Source of the DNA: Acidimicrobiaceae bacterium
GTDB taxonomy: Bacteria > Actinomycetota > Acidimicrobiia > Acidimicrobiales > RAAP-2
Assembly: GCA_003157945.1 (NCBI GenBank)
Contig: PMFY01000310.1
Location: 6,150 to 11,218, forward strand
DNA length: 5,069 bases
Direction: 5' to 3'
Under the pieces are notes generated by a model. It was not told the DNA's origin. It did no database searches and worked only from the letters and a program-made list of their open reading frames with translations. Positions 1-5,069 of the stretch are shown one piece after another; the first letter of the stretch is position 1, and the number at the start of each line of letters is the position of its first letter. The position numbers and the translations under genes were made by a program.

Positions 1-1
1 C

Positions 2-613
2 CTCTACCAGCTCCACGGCCCGGTGAGCCTGCGCTCGCACACGGCGTTGGCCGCCGCGCTGGCCGCGGCCCACGGCGAGGGCCTGGTGCGGGCCGTGGGC
101 GTCTCCAACTACTCGGTCAAGGAGACCCGGGCCATGGCCGCCGCCCTCGAGCGGCACGGGATGCGCCTGGCCACCAACCAGATCGAGTTCTCCCTCCTGC
201 GGCGGTCCCCGGAGACGGGCGGTCTGCTGGCCGCCTGCGCCGATCTCGGCGTGGTGCCCCTGGCGTACTCGCCCATCGGGCAGGGACGCCTCACCGGCAA
301 GTACTCCGCCGCCCACCCGCCGCCGGGCAAGCGGAACTTCTCCGACCACCCGATGCCGGTGGTCGACGCCGTGGTCGCCGAGCTCCGCCGCATCGGCGAG
401 GCCCACGACGGGCGGACGCCCAGCCAGGTGGCCCTCAACTGGATCATCGCCAAGGGCGCGGTGCCCATCCCCGGGGCCAAGAACCGGCACCAGGCCGAGG
501 AGAACGCCGGCGCGCTGGGGTGGGCCCTCGACGGTGACGAGGTGGCGCAGCTCGACCGGGTGGCACTCCCCGGGATCCGCAGCCTGGCCAACCGGTTCTG
601 GCAGCACGGCTGA
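2..613 (+). CDS. Aldo/keto reductase, C-terminal part (5' end outside window)
   Basis: This is the C-terminal ~203 residues of an NAD(P)H-dependent aldo/keto reductase, a cytoplasmic TIM-barrel enzyme reducing aldehydes or ketones. The frame is open to the left edge and starts LYQLHGP, the strand carrying the family's catalytic His. The Asp, Tyr and Lys of the tetrad would lie upstream, outside the window. Next come VRAVGVSNYS (the family's GVSN motif), NQIEFSLL, LGVVPLAYSPIGQGRLTGKY, PSQVALNWI, and the cofactor-phosphate loop VPIPGAKNRHQAEEN near the end. These appear in canonical order and spacing. The family is usually ~310-330 residues, so roughly 110 are missing. The GTG at 23 is not a plausible start because the conserved LHGP strand lies before it. 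The gene ends 52 bases before the FAD oxidoreductase on the same strand. The substrate cannot be told from sequence. Confidence 0.93.
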   Translation, partial: LYQLHGPVSLRSHTALAAALAAAHGEGLVRAVGVSNYSVKETRAMAAALERHGMRLATNQIEFSLLRRSPETGGLLAACADLGVVPLAYSPIGQGRLTGKYSAAHPPPGKRNFSDHPMPVVDAVVAELRRIGEAHDGRTPSQVALNWIIAKGAVPIPGAKNRHQAEENAGALGWALDGDEVAQLDRVALPGIRSLANRFWQHG

Positions 614-615
614 GA

Positions 616-644
616 CCCGTCAGGCGTCCCGGGCGACCGACGGG
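616..644 (+). terminator. Possible hairpin after the aldo/keto reductase
   Basis: CCCGTC (616-621) pairs with GACGGG (639-644), and a smaller GTC/GAC pair sits inside the 17-base loop. It starts two bases after the stop codon. There is no T-tract, which is common for actinobacterial terminators, but a 6-bp stem in GC-rich DNA can arise by chance. Weak call. Confidence 0.28.
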
Positions 645-653
645 GCGCTCCGG

Positions 654-659
654 TACCGT
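654..659 (+). promoter_or_regulatory. Candidate -10 box for a leaderless FAD-oxidoreductase transcript
   Basis: TACCGT fits the TANNNT -10 pattern common in actinobacteria and ends six bases before the ATG at 666. Transcription would therefore start at or next to the A of the start codon. No GGAGG-like Shine-Dalgarno site is visible in the 20 bases before that ATG, which agrees with a leaderless message. No clear -35 element is seen. The pattern is short, so chance is possible. Confidence 0.4.
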
Positions 660-665
660 TGCGCC

Positions 666-2234
666 ATGTCGGACTACGACGCCATCGTCATCGGGGCCGG
701 GCACAACGGGCTGACCGCCGCAGTGGTCATGGCCCGCGGGGGGATGCGCGTCCTCTGCCTGGAGAAGAACCACTTCATCGGGGGCATGGCCACCACCACG
801 GAGCTGGCCCGCGGCTACCGGTTCGAGCTCGCCGGCTCGATCCAGTTCCCGGTGCCGAGTGAGATCTACGACGACCTCGGTTTCGACGACTGTCCCATCT
901 ACGAGCCCGACGTCCAGTCAGCCGCCATCGGACCATCGGGCGAGCCGCCGCTCCTGCTCCACAGCGACCCGGACAAGCTGTTCGAGCACCTGAACGAGCG
1001 GATGGGACTCGAGGCCGTCCTGGGCATGGCCGAGATCGCGGCGTGGGCGGACGCCCCGGCCCGGGCCATCGGCCGGTTCGACGTGCGGACGCCCCCCAAG
1101 TCGCTCGACGAGATGTTCGCCTGCGCCACGAACGAGACCGAACGCCAGGCCATCCGCACCGCCATGTTCGGCAGCGTGATGGATGTCATCGACCGCCACC
1201 TCCCCGATCCGGTACGCCACGCCCAGGTGCGCAGCATGCTGGCCTTCCTCTCGGTCAACTCCACCTTCCGCGGGCCGTACTCCGAGGGCAGCGCACTGTG
1301 CCTGGCCTTCGCGCTGGCCTCGCCGACGGGCGCCACCATGTCCAAGGTCAAGGGTGGCATCGGCACGCTGTCCGCTCATCTGGCCGAACGGTTCGGGCAC
1401 CACGGCGGCGAGCTGCGCCGCCACGTCAAGGTGGCGGGCATCGAGACCGAGGGCGGACGGGTCGTCGGGGTCCGACTGGGCGACGGCCAGACCGTCAGCG
1501 CCCCGGTCGTGGTGTCCAACCTCGACCCCACGACCACGTTCACCCAGCTGCTCGATCGCGACGACCTGCCGGCCGACTTCCTGCAGCGGGTGGACGCCAT
1601 CGACCACCGCGCCCTGTACTTCCAGATGCACTTCGCCCTCGACGGCCTGCCCGAGTGGGCCTCCCCCTACGAGGAGCTGAACGACGGTGGCCTCAGCCAC
1701 AACGTCACCTTCTTCGGGACCCCGGAGGTGATGCAGTCCGACTTCGAGGGCTGCGTGCGCGGGTTGGTGCCCCAGTCACCCTCGTTCAACCTGTCGATCC
1801 CGTCGCTCCGGGACCCCGACCTGGCGCCACCGGGGAAGCACGTCGCCAGCAGCTTCGCCTTCTACGCCCCCATCGGGGCCGACCACGGGTCCCAGGCCCG
1901 GCTGCGTGACGAGATGGCGGACCGGATGCTCGCCAAGCTGACCCGGCTCGCCCCGAACTTTCCCGACCTGGTGGAGCGGCAGTTCAACTACCCGGCCTAC
2001 ACCTACGAGCGGATGTTCGGCTGCACCGGGGGCGACTTCTGCCACGGCCTCCTCCAGCCCGAGTTCATGGGTCCGTTCCGGCCCGGGCCCCGGGGATGGC
2101 CGGACCGCCCGGTGCCGGTCGATGGGCTCTACCTGTGCGGCGCCGGATGTCATGGGGGCCCGGGCATCACGTTCATCCCGGGGTACAACTGCGGCTACGA
2201 GGTCCTGGACGGTCCGCCGGCGCCCGGCGCCTGA
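666..2234 (+). CDS. FAD-dependent oxidoreductase, phytoene desaturase / PYROXD2-like
   Basis: A complete 522-residue flavoprotein of the amine-oxidase/phytoene-desaturase superfamily. The N-terminus has a Rossmann dinucleotide motif, DAIVIGAGHNG (residues 5-15), and a second-strand acidic residue at VLCLEK (Glu33) for the FAD ribose. A GGMATTTEL stretch follows, as in CrtI-type proteins. The C-terminus has the closing FAD motif GLYLCGAGCHGGPGITFIPGYN (from about residue 487), where the family reads LYLCG-hxGGGVxGxxG. Length fits bacterial PYROXD2-like proteins. I start at ATG 666 because the Rossmann fold begins five residues later. An earlier in-frame ATG at 534 would overlap the aldo/keto reductase and add unrelated residues. 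No carotenoid genes such as crtB or crtE are nearby, so a carotenoid substrate is not supported. It may act on another hydrophobic or unsaturated substrate. It ends 33 bases from the convergent glutaminase gene. Confidence 0.9.
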   Translation: MSDYDAIVIGAGHNGLTAAVVMARGGMRVLCLEKNHFIGGMATTTELARGYRFELAGSIQFPVPSEIYDDLGFDDCPIYEPDVQSAAIGPSGEPPLLLHSDPDKLFEHLNERMGLEAVLGMAEIAAWADAPARAIGRFDVRTPPKSLDEMFACATNETERQAIRTAMFGSVMDVIDRHLPDPVRHAQVRSMLAFLSVNSTFRGPYSEGSALCLAFALASPTGATMSKVKGGIGTLSAHLAERFGHHGGELRRHVKVAGIETEGGRVVGVRLGDGQTVSAPVVVSNLDPTTTFTQLLDRDDLPADFLQRVDAIDHRALYFQMHFALDGLPEWASPYEELNDGGLSHNVTFFGTPEVMQSDFEGCVRGLVPQSPSFNLSIPSLRDPDLAPPGKHVASSFAFYAPIGADHGSQARLRDEMADRMLAKLTRLAPNFPDLVERQFNYPAYTYERMFGCTGGDFCHGLLQPEFMGPFRPGPRGWPDRPVPVDGLYLCGAGCHGGPGITFIPGYNCGYEVLDGPPAPGA

Positions 2235-2261
2235 CCGGACGCCGCGCCCGGAGCCGTCCGG
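2235..2261. terminator. GC hairpin between convergent genes, likely bidirectional terminator
   Basis: CCGGACG (2235-2241) is a perfect inverted match to CGTCCGG (2255-2261), giving a 7-bp stem around a 13-base loop. It starts immediately after the stop codon of the FAD oxidoreductase and ends six bases from the stop codon of the opposing glutaminase gene. No T-tract is present on either side, as in many high-GC terminators. Position between convergent stops is the main support. Confidence 0.5.
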
Positions 2262-2267
2262 GCCGGG

Positions 2268-3611
2268 TCAACCGCGCCGGATGTCGGCGACGGCCTCCAC
2301 CCGGGTGGCGAACTCGGCGGACGAGGCCACCATCCCCCGAGCTTGCCGGTCCACCGTGACCACCGGCACCCCGCGACGGGCCAGTTGCTCGATGATCGAG
2401 TCGAACAACAGGGCGGCCACCGGATGGCAGCGGGTCACGTGGTCGAGGTCGAGCACGATCGCCCGCGGCAGGTCCTGGTCGCCCACGCGTGACCGGACGG
2501 CCAGGATCGCCTGCTCGGCGGCGGCGAACTCGATGTACCCCTGCAGCGCCAGGACGGGCACGTCCACCGCGACCCGGTGCTCCGGATGCGCGGGCAGGGG
2601 CTCCTCGCTGCCGTCCTCCGCCACCCGCAGGAACGTGGGGCCGGTGCGCTCGACCTGGTGCATGAGGTGGAGCGAGAACCGCTCGGAGATGGCCCGACTG
2701 GCCTCGACGGCCCGCACGCTGTTGCCGCGTCCGTCGAGCCTCGGGCTGAAGAGCCCGATGCCGAACTGCGACGGGCTGACCGCCACCAACCCCCCGGCCA
2801 CCCCGGACTTGGCCGGCAATCCGACGCGGAACAGCCATTCGCCCGAATAGTCGTACATCCCGCACGTGGCCATGACGGTCAGCACCTGCTCGGCCACCGG
2901 CTGCGCGATGACCCGCGCGCCGGTGAGCGGATTGACGCCGCCGTTGGCCAGCGTGGCGCCCATCACCGCCAGGTCGCCCGCCGTCACCAGTACCGAGCAC
3001 TGGCGGAAGTACACGTCGACGGCCTCCTCGGCCGGCACGGTCAACGAGCCGGCGGCCCGCATCAGGTGGGCGAGCGCCCGGTTCCGGTCTCCGGTGTCGT
3101 GTTCGGAGCGATAGACGGACGTGTCCACCGAGAGGCCCCGTCCGGCACACCGGGACAGCAGGTCGAGGATCCGCTCGAACCGTTCCCCGGGGTCACCGCC
3201 CGCCACCAGCGAGGTGGTGAGGATGGCGCCGGCGTTGATCAGCGGGTTGTCGGGGCGCCCCGTGCCGGGCTCCAGGCTGATGGCGTTGAACCCCTCGCCG
3301 CTGGGCTCCACGCCCACCCGGGCGAGCACGTCCTCGGTGCCGGCATCGGCCAGCGCCAGGGCGTAGACGAACGGTTTGGAGACCGACTGGATCGTGAACG
3401 GCACCGCGGACTCGCCGGCCTCGTAACGCGAGCCGGCCACGCCGACGAGCGCCAGGCCGAAGGCGCCCGGGTCCGCGGTCGACAGCTCGGGGATGTAGTC
3501 GGCCACCTCGCCACGGTCGTCCCCGGCGAACTCGGCCCGGATGCGCCCGAGCAGGTCGCCGATGGGGTCGAAGGGCTGCGACGGGTCGGCCTGGTCGGCC
3601 GGTGCCGTCAC
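2268..3611 (-). CDS. glsA: Glutaminase with C-terminal STAS domain
   Basis: A 447-residue protein hydrolysing L-glutamine to glutamate and ammonia in the cytoplasm. The glutaminase domain (about residues 14-320) has the serine beta-lactamase-like fold. YIPEL (Tyr39), catalytic SVSK (Ser76, Lys79), NPLINAGAI (Asn126), SEHDTGDRN (Glu170, Asn177), YFRQCS (Tyr201), GMYDYSGEW (Tyr253) and PAKSGVAGG (Val271) match, in order, the nucleophile and glutamine-binding residues of characterised glutaminases. Residues from ~345 form a STAS domain (HRVAVDVPVLALQGYIEF, then AIVLDLDHVTRCHPVAALLF). Stand-alone GlsA is ~310 residues. Longer actinobacterial forms also carry a cyclic-nucleotide-binding domain, which is absent here. 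I chose the GTG start at 3611 because its GTGA overlaps the TGA of the upstream Anbu gene; AGGAAGG lies 12 bases upstream (3630-3624). The frame stays open to 3677, but those extra residues lie inside the Anbu gene. STAS assignment is by pattern; glutaminase is near certain. Confidence 0.93.
   Translation of the reverse strand: MTAPADQADPSQPFDPIGDLLGRIRAEFAGDDRGEVADYIPELSTADPGAFGLALVGVAGSRYEAGESAVPFTIQSVSKPFVYALALADAGTEDVLARVGVEPSGEGFNAISLEPGTGRPDNPLINAGAILTTSLVAGGDPGERFERILDLLSRCAGRGLSVDTSVYRSEHDTGDRNRALAHLMRAAGSLTVPAEEAVDVYFRQCSVLVTAGDLAVMGATLANGGVNPLTGARVIAQPVAEQVLTVMATCGMYDYSGEWLFRVGLPAKSGVAGGLVAVSPSQFGIGLFSPRLDGRGNSVRAVEASRAISERFSLHLMHQVERTGPTFLRVAEDGSEEPLPAHPEHRVAVDVPVLALQGYIEFAAAEQAILAVRSRVGDQDLPRAIVLDLDHVTRCHPVAALLFDSIIEQLARRGVPVVTVDRQARGMVASSAEFATRVEAVADIRRG
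3608..3611 (-). promoter_or_regulatory. GTGA stop/start overlap coupling Anbu and glutaminase
   Basis: Read on the minus strand, the last coding bases of the peptidase gene run into GTGA. TGA stops the peptidase and GTG starts the glutaminase in another frame. This overlap usually means one mRNA with translational coupling. It also decides the glutaminase start, which otherwise could be set up to 22 codons earlier. Confidence 0.8.
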
Positions 3612-4351
3612 GTCTCCAGGTCGCCTTCCTGGATGGCCGGCAGCTCGCCGATCGCCTCGAACAGGTACTTGGTCCACACCGCCTCGAGCCGGGCCAGGAA
3701 CGGCGAGTCGGCATTGATGCGGGCCTCGAACGGCTCGAACGACCCGCCGCGGTAGATCACCAGGTCGTAGGGGGGTCCCACCGAGAGGTTCGCCCCGGCC
3801 GTGCTCACCATCGAGGTCAGGGCCAGTTTCGTGGCCGTGGTGAGGTTGACGTGGGCGGCCACGCCGAGTTCGAGGGTGAACTTCCCGTACTTGCTCTCGC
3901 CGATCTGCAGGAACGGCCGGTCGTCCGAGGCGCGGATGTAGTTCCCCTCGGGATACACCAGCAGGATGTCGGGTGGCCCACCCCCACGGATCTCCCCCCC
4001 GAGCAGGAAGGTCGCCGTGCCGTCCGCACCGATCCCGGCCAGCGCGTCGTGGTGGCTGGCGGCGACTTCGCGGCTGAGTCGGCCCACGTACAGGGCGGCC
4101 TCGAAGAGGTGGTCGACCGTGGCCAGGCTCTGGCGCGCACCCGGGTCGGTCAGGTCCTGGCTGAGGCGGTCGAGCACCTGCTGGGTGGTGGCCAGGTTGC
4201 CGGCCGACTCGAGCACGAACAGGCGGTCGGGGTCGGGCTGGAACAGGTGCACCTTGCGGTAGGTGCTCACGTTGTCGACCCCCGCGTTGGTACGGGAGTC
4301 GCCCAGGAACACGAGTCCCTCGTCGAGACGGATGGCCAGGCAGTAGGTCAT
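3608..4351 (-). CDS. Anbu-type proteasome-like peptidase (COG3484 type)
   Basis: A 247-residue Ntn-hydrolase related to the proteasome beta subunit and HslV. It begins MTYCLAIRLDEGLVFLGDSR, the Anbu N-terminus. After Met removal Thr becomes residue 1, the nucleophile. GDSRTNAG supplies the Asp equivalent to proteasome Asp17, and STYRKVH supplies the Lys equivalent to Lys33. The later motifs ILLVYPEGNYI, IGESKYGK (residues 150-157) and LALTSMVSTAGANLSVGPPYDLVIY are also Anbu-like. Length matches the family (~240-250). Known Anbu proteins assemble into open helical or lock-washer rings, and their substrate and proteolytic activity are unsettled. I chose ATG 4351 because the catalytic Thr must directly follow the initiator Met and because GAGGA (4363-4359) lies seven bases upstream. 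The frame is open to 4534, but that extension would bury the Thr. The gene overlaps the glutaminase start and appears to lead a two-gene unit. Confidence 0.92.
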   Translation of the reverse strand: MTYCLAIRLDEGLVFLGDSRTNAGVDNVSTYRKVHLFQPDPDRLFVLESAGNLATTQQVLDRLSQDLTDPGARQSLATVDHLFEAALYVGRLSREVAASHHDALAGIGADGTATFLLGGEIRGGGPPDILLVYPEGNYIRASDDRPFLQIGESKYGKFTLELGVAAHVNLTTATKLALTSMVSTAGANLSVGPPYDLVIYRGGSFEPFEARINADSPFLARLEAVWTKYLFEAIGELPAIQEGDLET

Positions 4352-4358
4352 GGATGGA

Positions 4359-4363
4359 TCCTC
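4359..4363 (-). promoter_or_regulatory. Ribosome binding site of the Anbu gene
   Basis: GAGGA on the minus strand lies seven bases before ATG 4351. This is good spacing for a Shine-Dalgarno site and supports the short start that exposes the catalytic Thr. Confidence 0.7.
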
Positions 4364-4388
4364 GGTGGTCGCTCGCTCCGGAGGATGG

Positions 4389-4394
4389 AGTCTA
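4389..4394 (-). promoter_or_regulatory. Candidate -10 box of the Anbu-glutaminase unit
   Basis: TAGACT on the minus strand fits TANNNT. It would start transcription near 4382, leaving a leader of about 30 bases that includes the GAGGA ribosome site. No good -35 match is seen at the expected spacing, so this is only a candidate. Confidence 0.35.
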
Positions 4395-4573
4395 CGGGAG
4401 CGCCTGGGCCACCTCGCCCCTGCCGTCGGACCATTGTCCGTGGCCGACCGGACCCTCGACAGCGGGATGACGCCGGCCAACGTGGCGTTCTCCGTGGAGT
4501 AGCTGAGCAGCCGACGTCCCGCGGGACCAGCCACGCGGACCTGAGCCCACCTCCACCGTCAGGTACCGATGGC
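4395..4573. other. Non-coding part of the gap between the repeat gene and the Anbu gene
   Basis: This is the bulk of a ~298-base gene-free stretch (4352-4649). I find no frame with recognisable protein motifs and no RNA gene. One small perfect palindrome, CGGAC-CATT-GTCCG (4427-4440), lies about 35 bases upstream of the candidate -10 box. It could be an operator half or chance. The minus-strand frame open across 4352-4534 has no recognisable family content. Confidence 0.5.
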
Positions 4574-4613
4574 CCGGCGTGCCCCGACCACGGAGGTCGT
4601 CGGGGCACACCGG
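4574..4613 (-). terminator. Strong hairpin, likely terminator of the repeat-protein gene
   Basis: GTGCCCCGAC (4579-4588) is a perfect 10-bp inverted match to GTCGGGGCAC (4599-4608) around a 10-base loop. CCGG (4574-4577) and CCGG (4610-4613) extend the stem across one mismatch. It begins 36 bases past the stop codon of the repeat-protein gene on the minus strand. No T-tract follows on either strand, which fits an actinobacterial T-less terminator. It could instead act in the plus direction, but no plus-strand gene precedes it here. Confidence 0.6.
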
Positions 4614-4649
4614 TCATCTACGGGTGACGCGATGTCGGCCAGACGGAGG

Positions 4650-5069
4650 TCATGAATAGCCCGGTACGCCCACCATGGTGGCGTCACCGAAGGCGAAGAT
4701 GCCACCGTCCGAACCCAACATCCAGTAGCCGGCCGCGTCGGATGTGCCGGCGATCGCCGTTATCGAGGCGTTGAGCGGATCCGGACCTTCCGATCCGTGG
4801 TAGCCGACATTGAAGGCGAAGATGCCGCCGTCAGCGCCGACGAGCCAGTAGCCGGTTCCGGCGGCGTTGGCGGAGATCCCCACCATGGGGGCATTCAGCG
4901 TCTTGCCTCCCTCCGACCCCTCAAAGGGGCAGTTGAAGGCGAAGATGCCGCCGTCAGCGCCGACCAGCCAGTAGCCCGTTCCGGTGGCGACGTCACCGGC
5001 GATCCCCACGATGGGGGCGTTCAGCGTCTTGCCTCCCTCCGACCCTTCGAAGGGAGCGTCGCCGAAGGC
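4650..5069 (-). CDS. YWLVGADGGIFAF tandem-repeat protein, C-terminal part (5' end outside window)
   Basis: The last 139 residues of a repeat protein; the frame is open to the right edge. Within it I see a partial unit, two full 41-residue units, and a shortened last unit ending GVPGYS before TGA. The core is GTGYWLVGADGGIFAFN, then a linker such as EGSEGGKTLNAPMVGI. The last copy diverges to YWMLGSDGGIFAFGDA. I know such GYWLV-DGGIFAFGDA repeats as abundant in Acidimicrobiia proteins, often extracellular or attached to enzyme domains. A propeller-like or beta-rich fold is plausible but not shown here. No signal peptide or catalytic domain can be judged because the N-terminal part is missing. 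The GTG at 5009 is not a credible start because the repeat pattern continues unbroken past it. A strong hairpin follows the stop. By eye the GC content is lower here than in the neighbouring genes. Confidence 0.85.
   Translation of the reverse strand, partial: AFGDAPFEGSEGGKTLNAPIVGIAGDVATGTGYWLVGADGGIFAFNCPFEGSEGGKTLNAPMVGISANAAGTGYWLVGADGGIFAFNVGYHGSEGPDPLNASITAIAGTSDAAGYWMLGSDGGIFAFGDATMVGVPGYS
4728..4850 (-). repeat. 41-residue (123-base) repeat unit, second full copy
   Basis: Runs from the YWLVG Tyr codon to the base before the next YWMLG codon. Bases 4810-4860, spanning the start of this unit, match 4933-4983 at 49 of 51 positions with an offset of 123. The second half, encoding GSEGPDPLNASITAI, has diverged from the other copies. 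Confidence 0.85.
4851..4973 (-). repeat. 41-residue (123-base) repeat unit, first full copy
   Basis: Encodes YWLVGADGGIFAFN plus a linker containing EGSEGGKTLNAP. Bases 4875-4928 match 5001-5054 at 50 of 54 positions with an offset of 126. The partial upstream unit therefore appears to be 43 residues long, one or two residues being added at two places in the linker. Confidence 0.85.

Noticed and set aside
534..665. N-terminal extension of the FAD oxidoreductase from the in-frame ATG at 534
   Set aside because: It overlaps the aldo/keto reductase coding sequence, encodes no family sequence, and would push the Rossmann motif about 50 residues from the N-terminus instead of five.
918..1909. Open frames on both strands overlapping the FAD oxidoreductase
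   Set aside because: They are low-complexity Arg/Gly/Pro-rich shadows; the FAD enzyme frame is continuous with N- and C-terminal cofactor motifs.
666..2234. Carotenoid biosynthesis locus
   Set aside because: Only a CrtI/PYROXD2-like flavoprotein is present, with no phytoene synthase or prenyl-transferase nearby, so a carotenoid role is not supported.
3612..3677. 22-residue extension of the glutaminase
   Set aside because: It lies wholly inside the Anbu coding sequence; the GTGA overlap gives a more natural start.
2577..3755. Long plus-strand open frame of 392 residues antisense to the glutaminase
   Set aside because: It is rich in Arg, Gly, His and Ala with no domain motif, as expected for the antisense of a GC-rich gene; the opposing gene has a full set of catalytic motifs.
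4352..4534. 61-residue N-terminal extension of the Anbu protein
   Set aside because: It would bury the catalytic Thr that must follow the initiator Met. A good ribosome site lies just before ATG 4351, and the extension has no recognisable motif.
3602..4627. Long plus-strand open frame of 341 residues antisense to the Anbu gene
   Set aside because: It has no recognisable motif and mirrors the codon bias of the real Anbu gene on the other strand.
4650..5069. Direct repeats as a possible CRISPR array
   Set aside because: The period is about 123 bases, the repeats stay in one protein frame, and the intervening segments are homologous linkers rather than unrelated spacers.

Overview
The window is very GC-rich with NNC/NNG-biased codons. 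It carries leftward-read YWLVGADGGIFAF-type repeats, which I associate with Actinomycetota and especially Acidimicrobiia. I infer an actinobacterial, probably acidimicrobiial, chromosome. I see no mobile element, RNA gene, CRISPR array or phage marker.

Layout. (1) Bases 2-613, plus strand: the C-terminal two thirds of an aldo/keto reductase cut by the left edge. (2) 666-2234, plus strand: a complete FAD-dependent oxidoreductase of the phytoene-desaturase/PYROXD2 type. It has no visible Shine-Dalgarno site but has a TANNNT box six bases before its ATG, so it may be leaderless. (3) 2235-2261: a GC hairpin in the 33-base gap between convergent genes. (4) 4351 down to 2268, minus strand: a two-gene unit. 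The first gene encodes an Anbu-type proteasome-like peptidase (COG3484 type). Its stop codon overlaps the GTG start of a glutaminase with a C-terminal STAS domain. (5) 4352-4649: about 300 bases without a gene, holding a candidate promoter and ribosome site for the Anbu unit and a strong hairpin that probably ends the next unit. (6) 5069 down to 4650, minus strand: the C-terminal end of a tandem-repeat protein cut by the right edge.

How the genes may work together. The clearest functional link is the translationally coupled Anbu-glutaminase pair. Anbu is a self-compartmentalising N-terminal-threonine hydrolase homologue of unsettled substrate. The glutaminase keeps every active-site residue I could place and would release ammonia and glutamate from glutamine. 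Anbu is usually described beside ATP-grasp/circularly permuted ligase, alpha-E and transglutaminase-like genes, and none of these is in this transcription unit. A role in nitrogen or peptide salvage is my inference. The aldo/keto reductase and the FAD enzyme are adjacent redox enzymes with no shared pathway evident.
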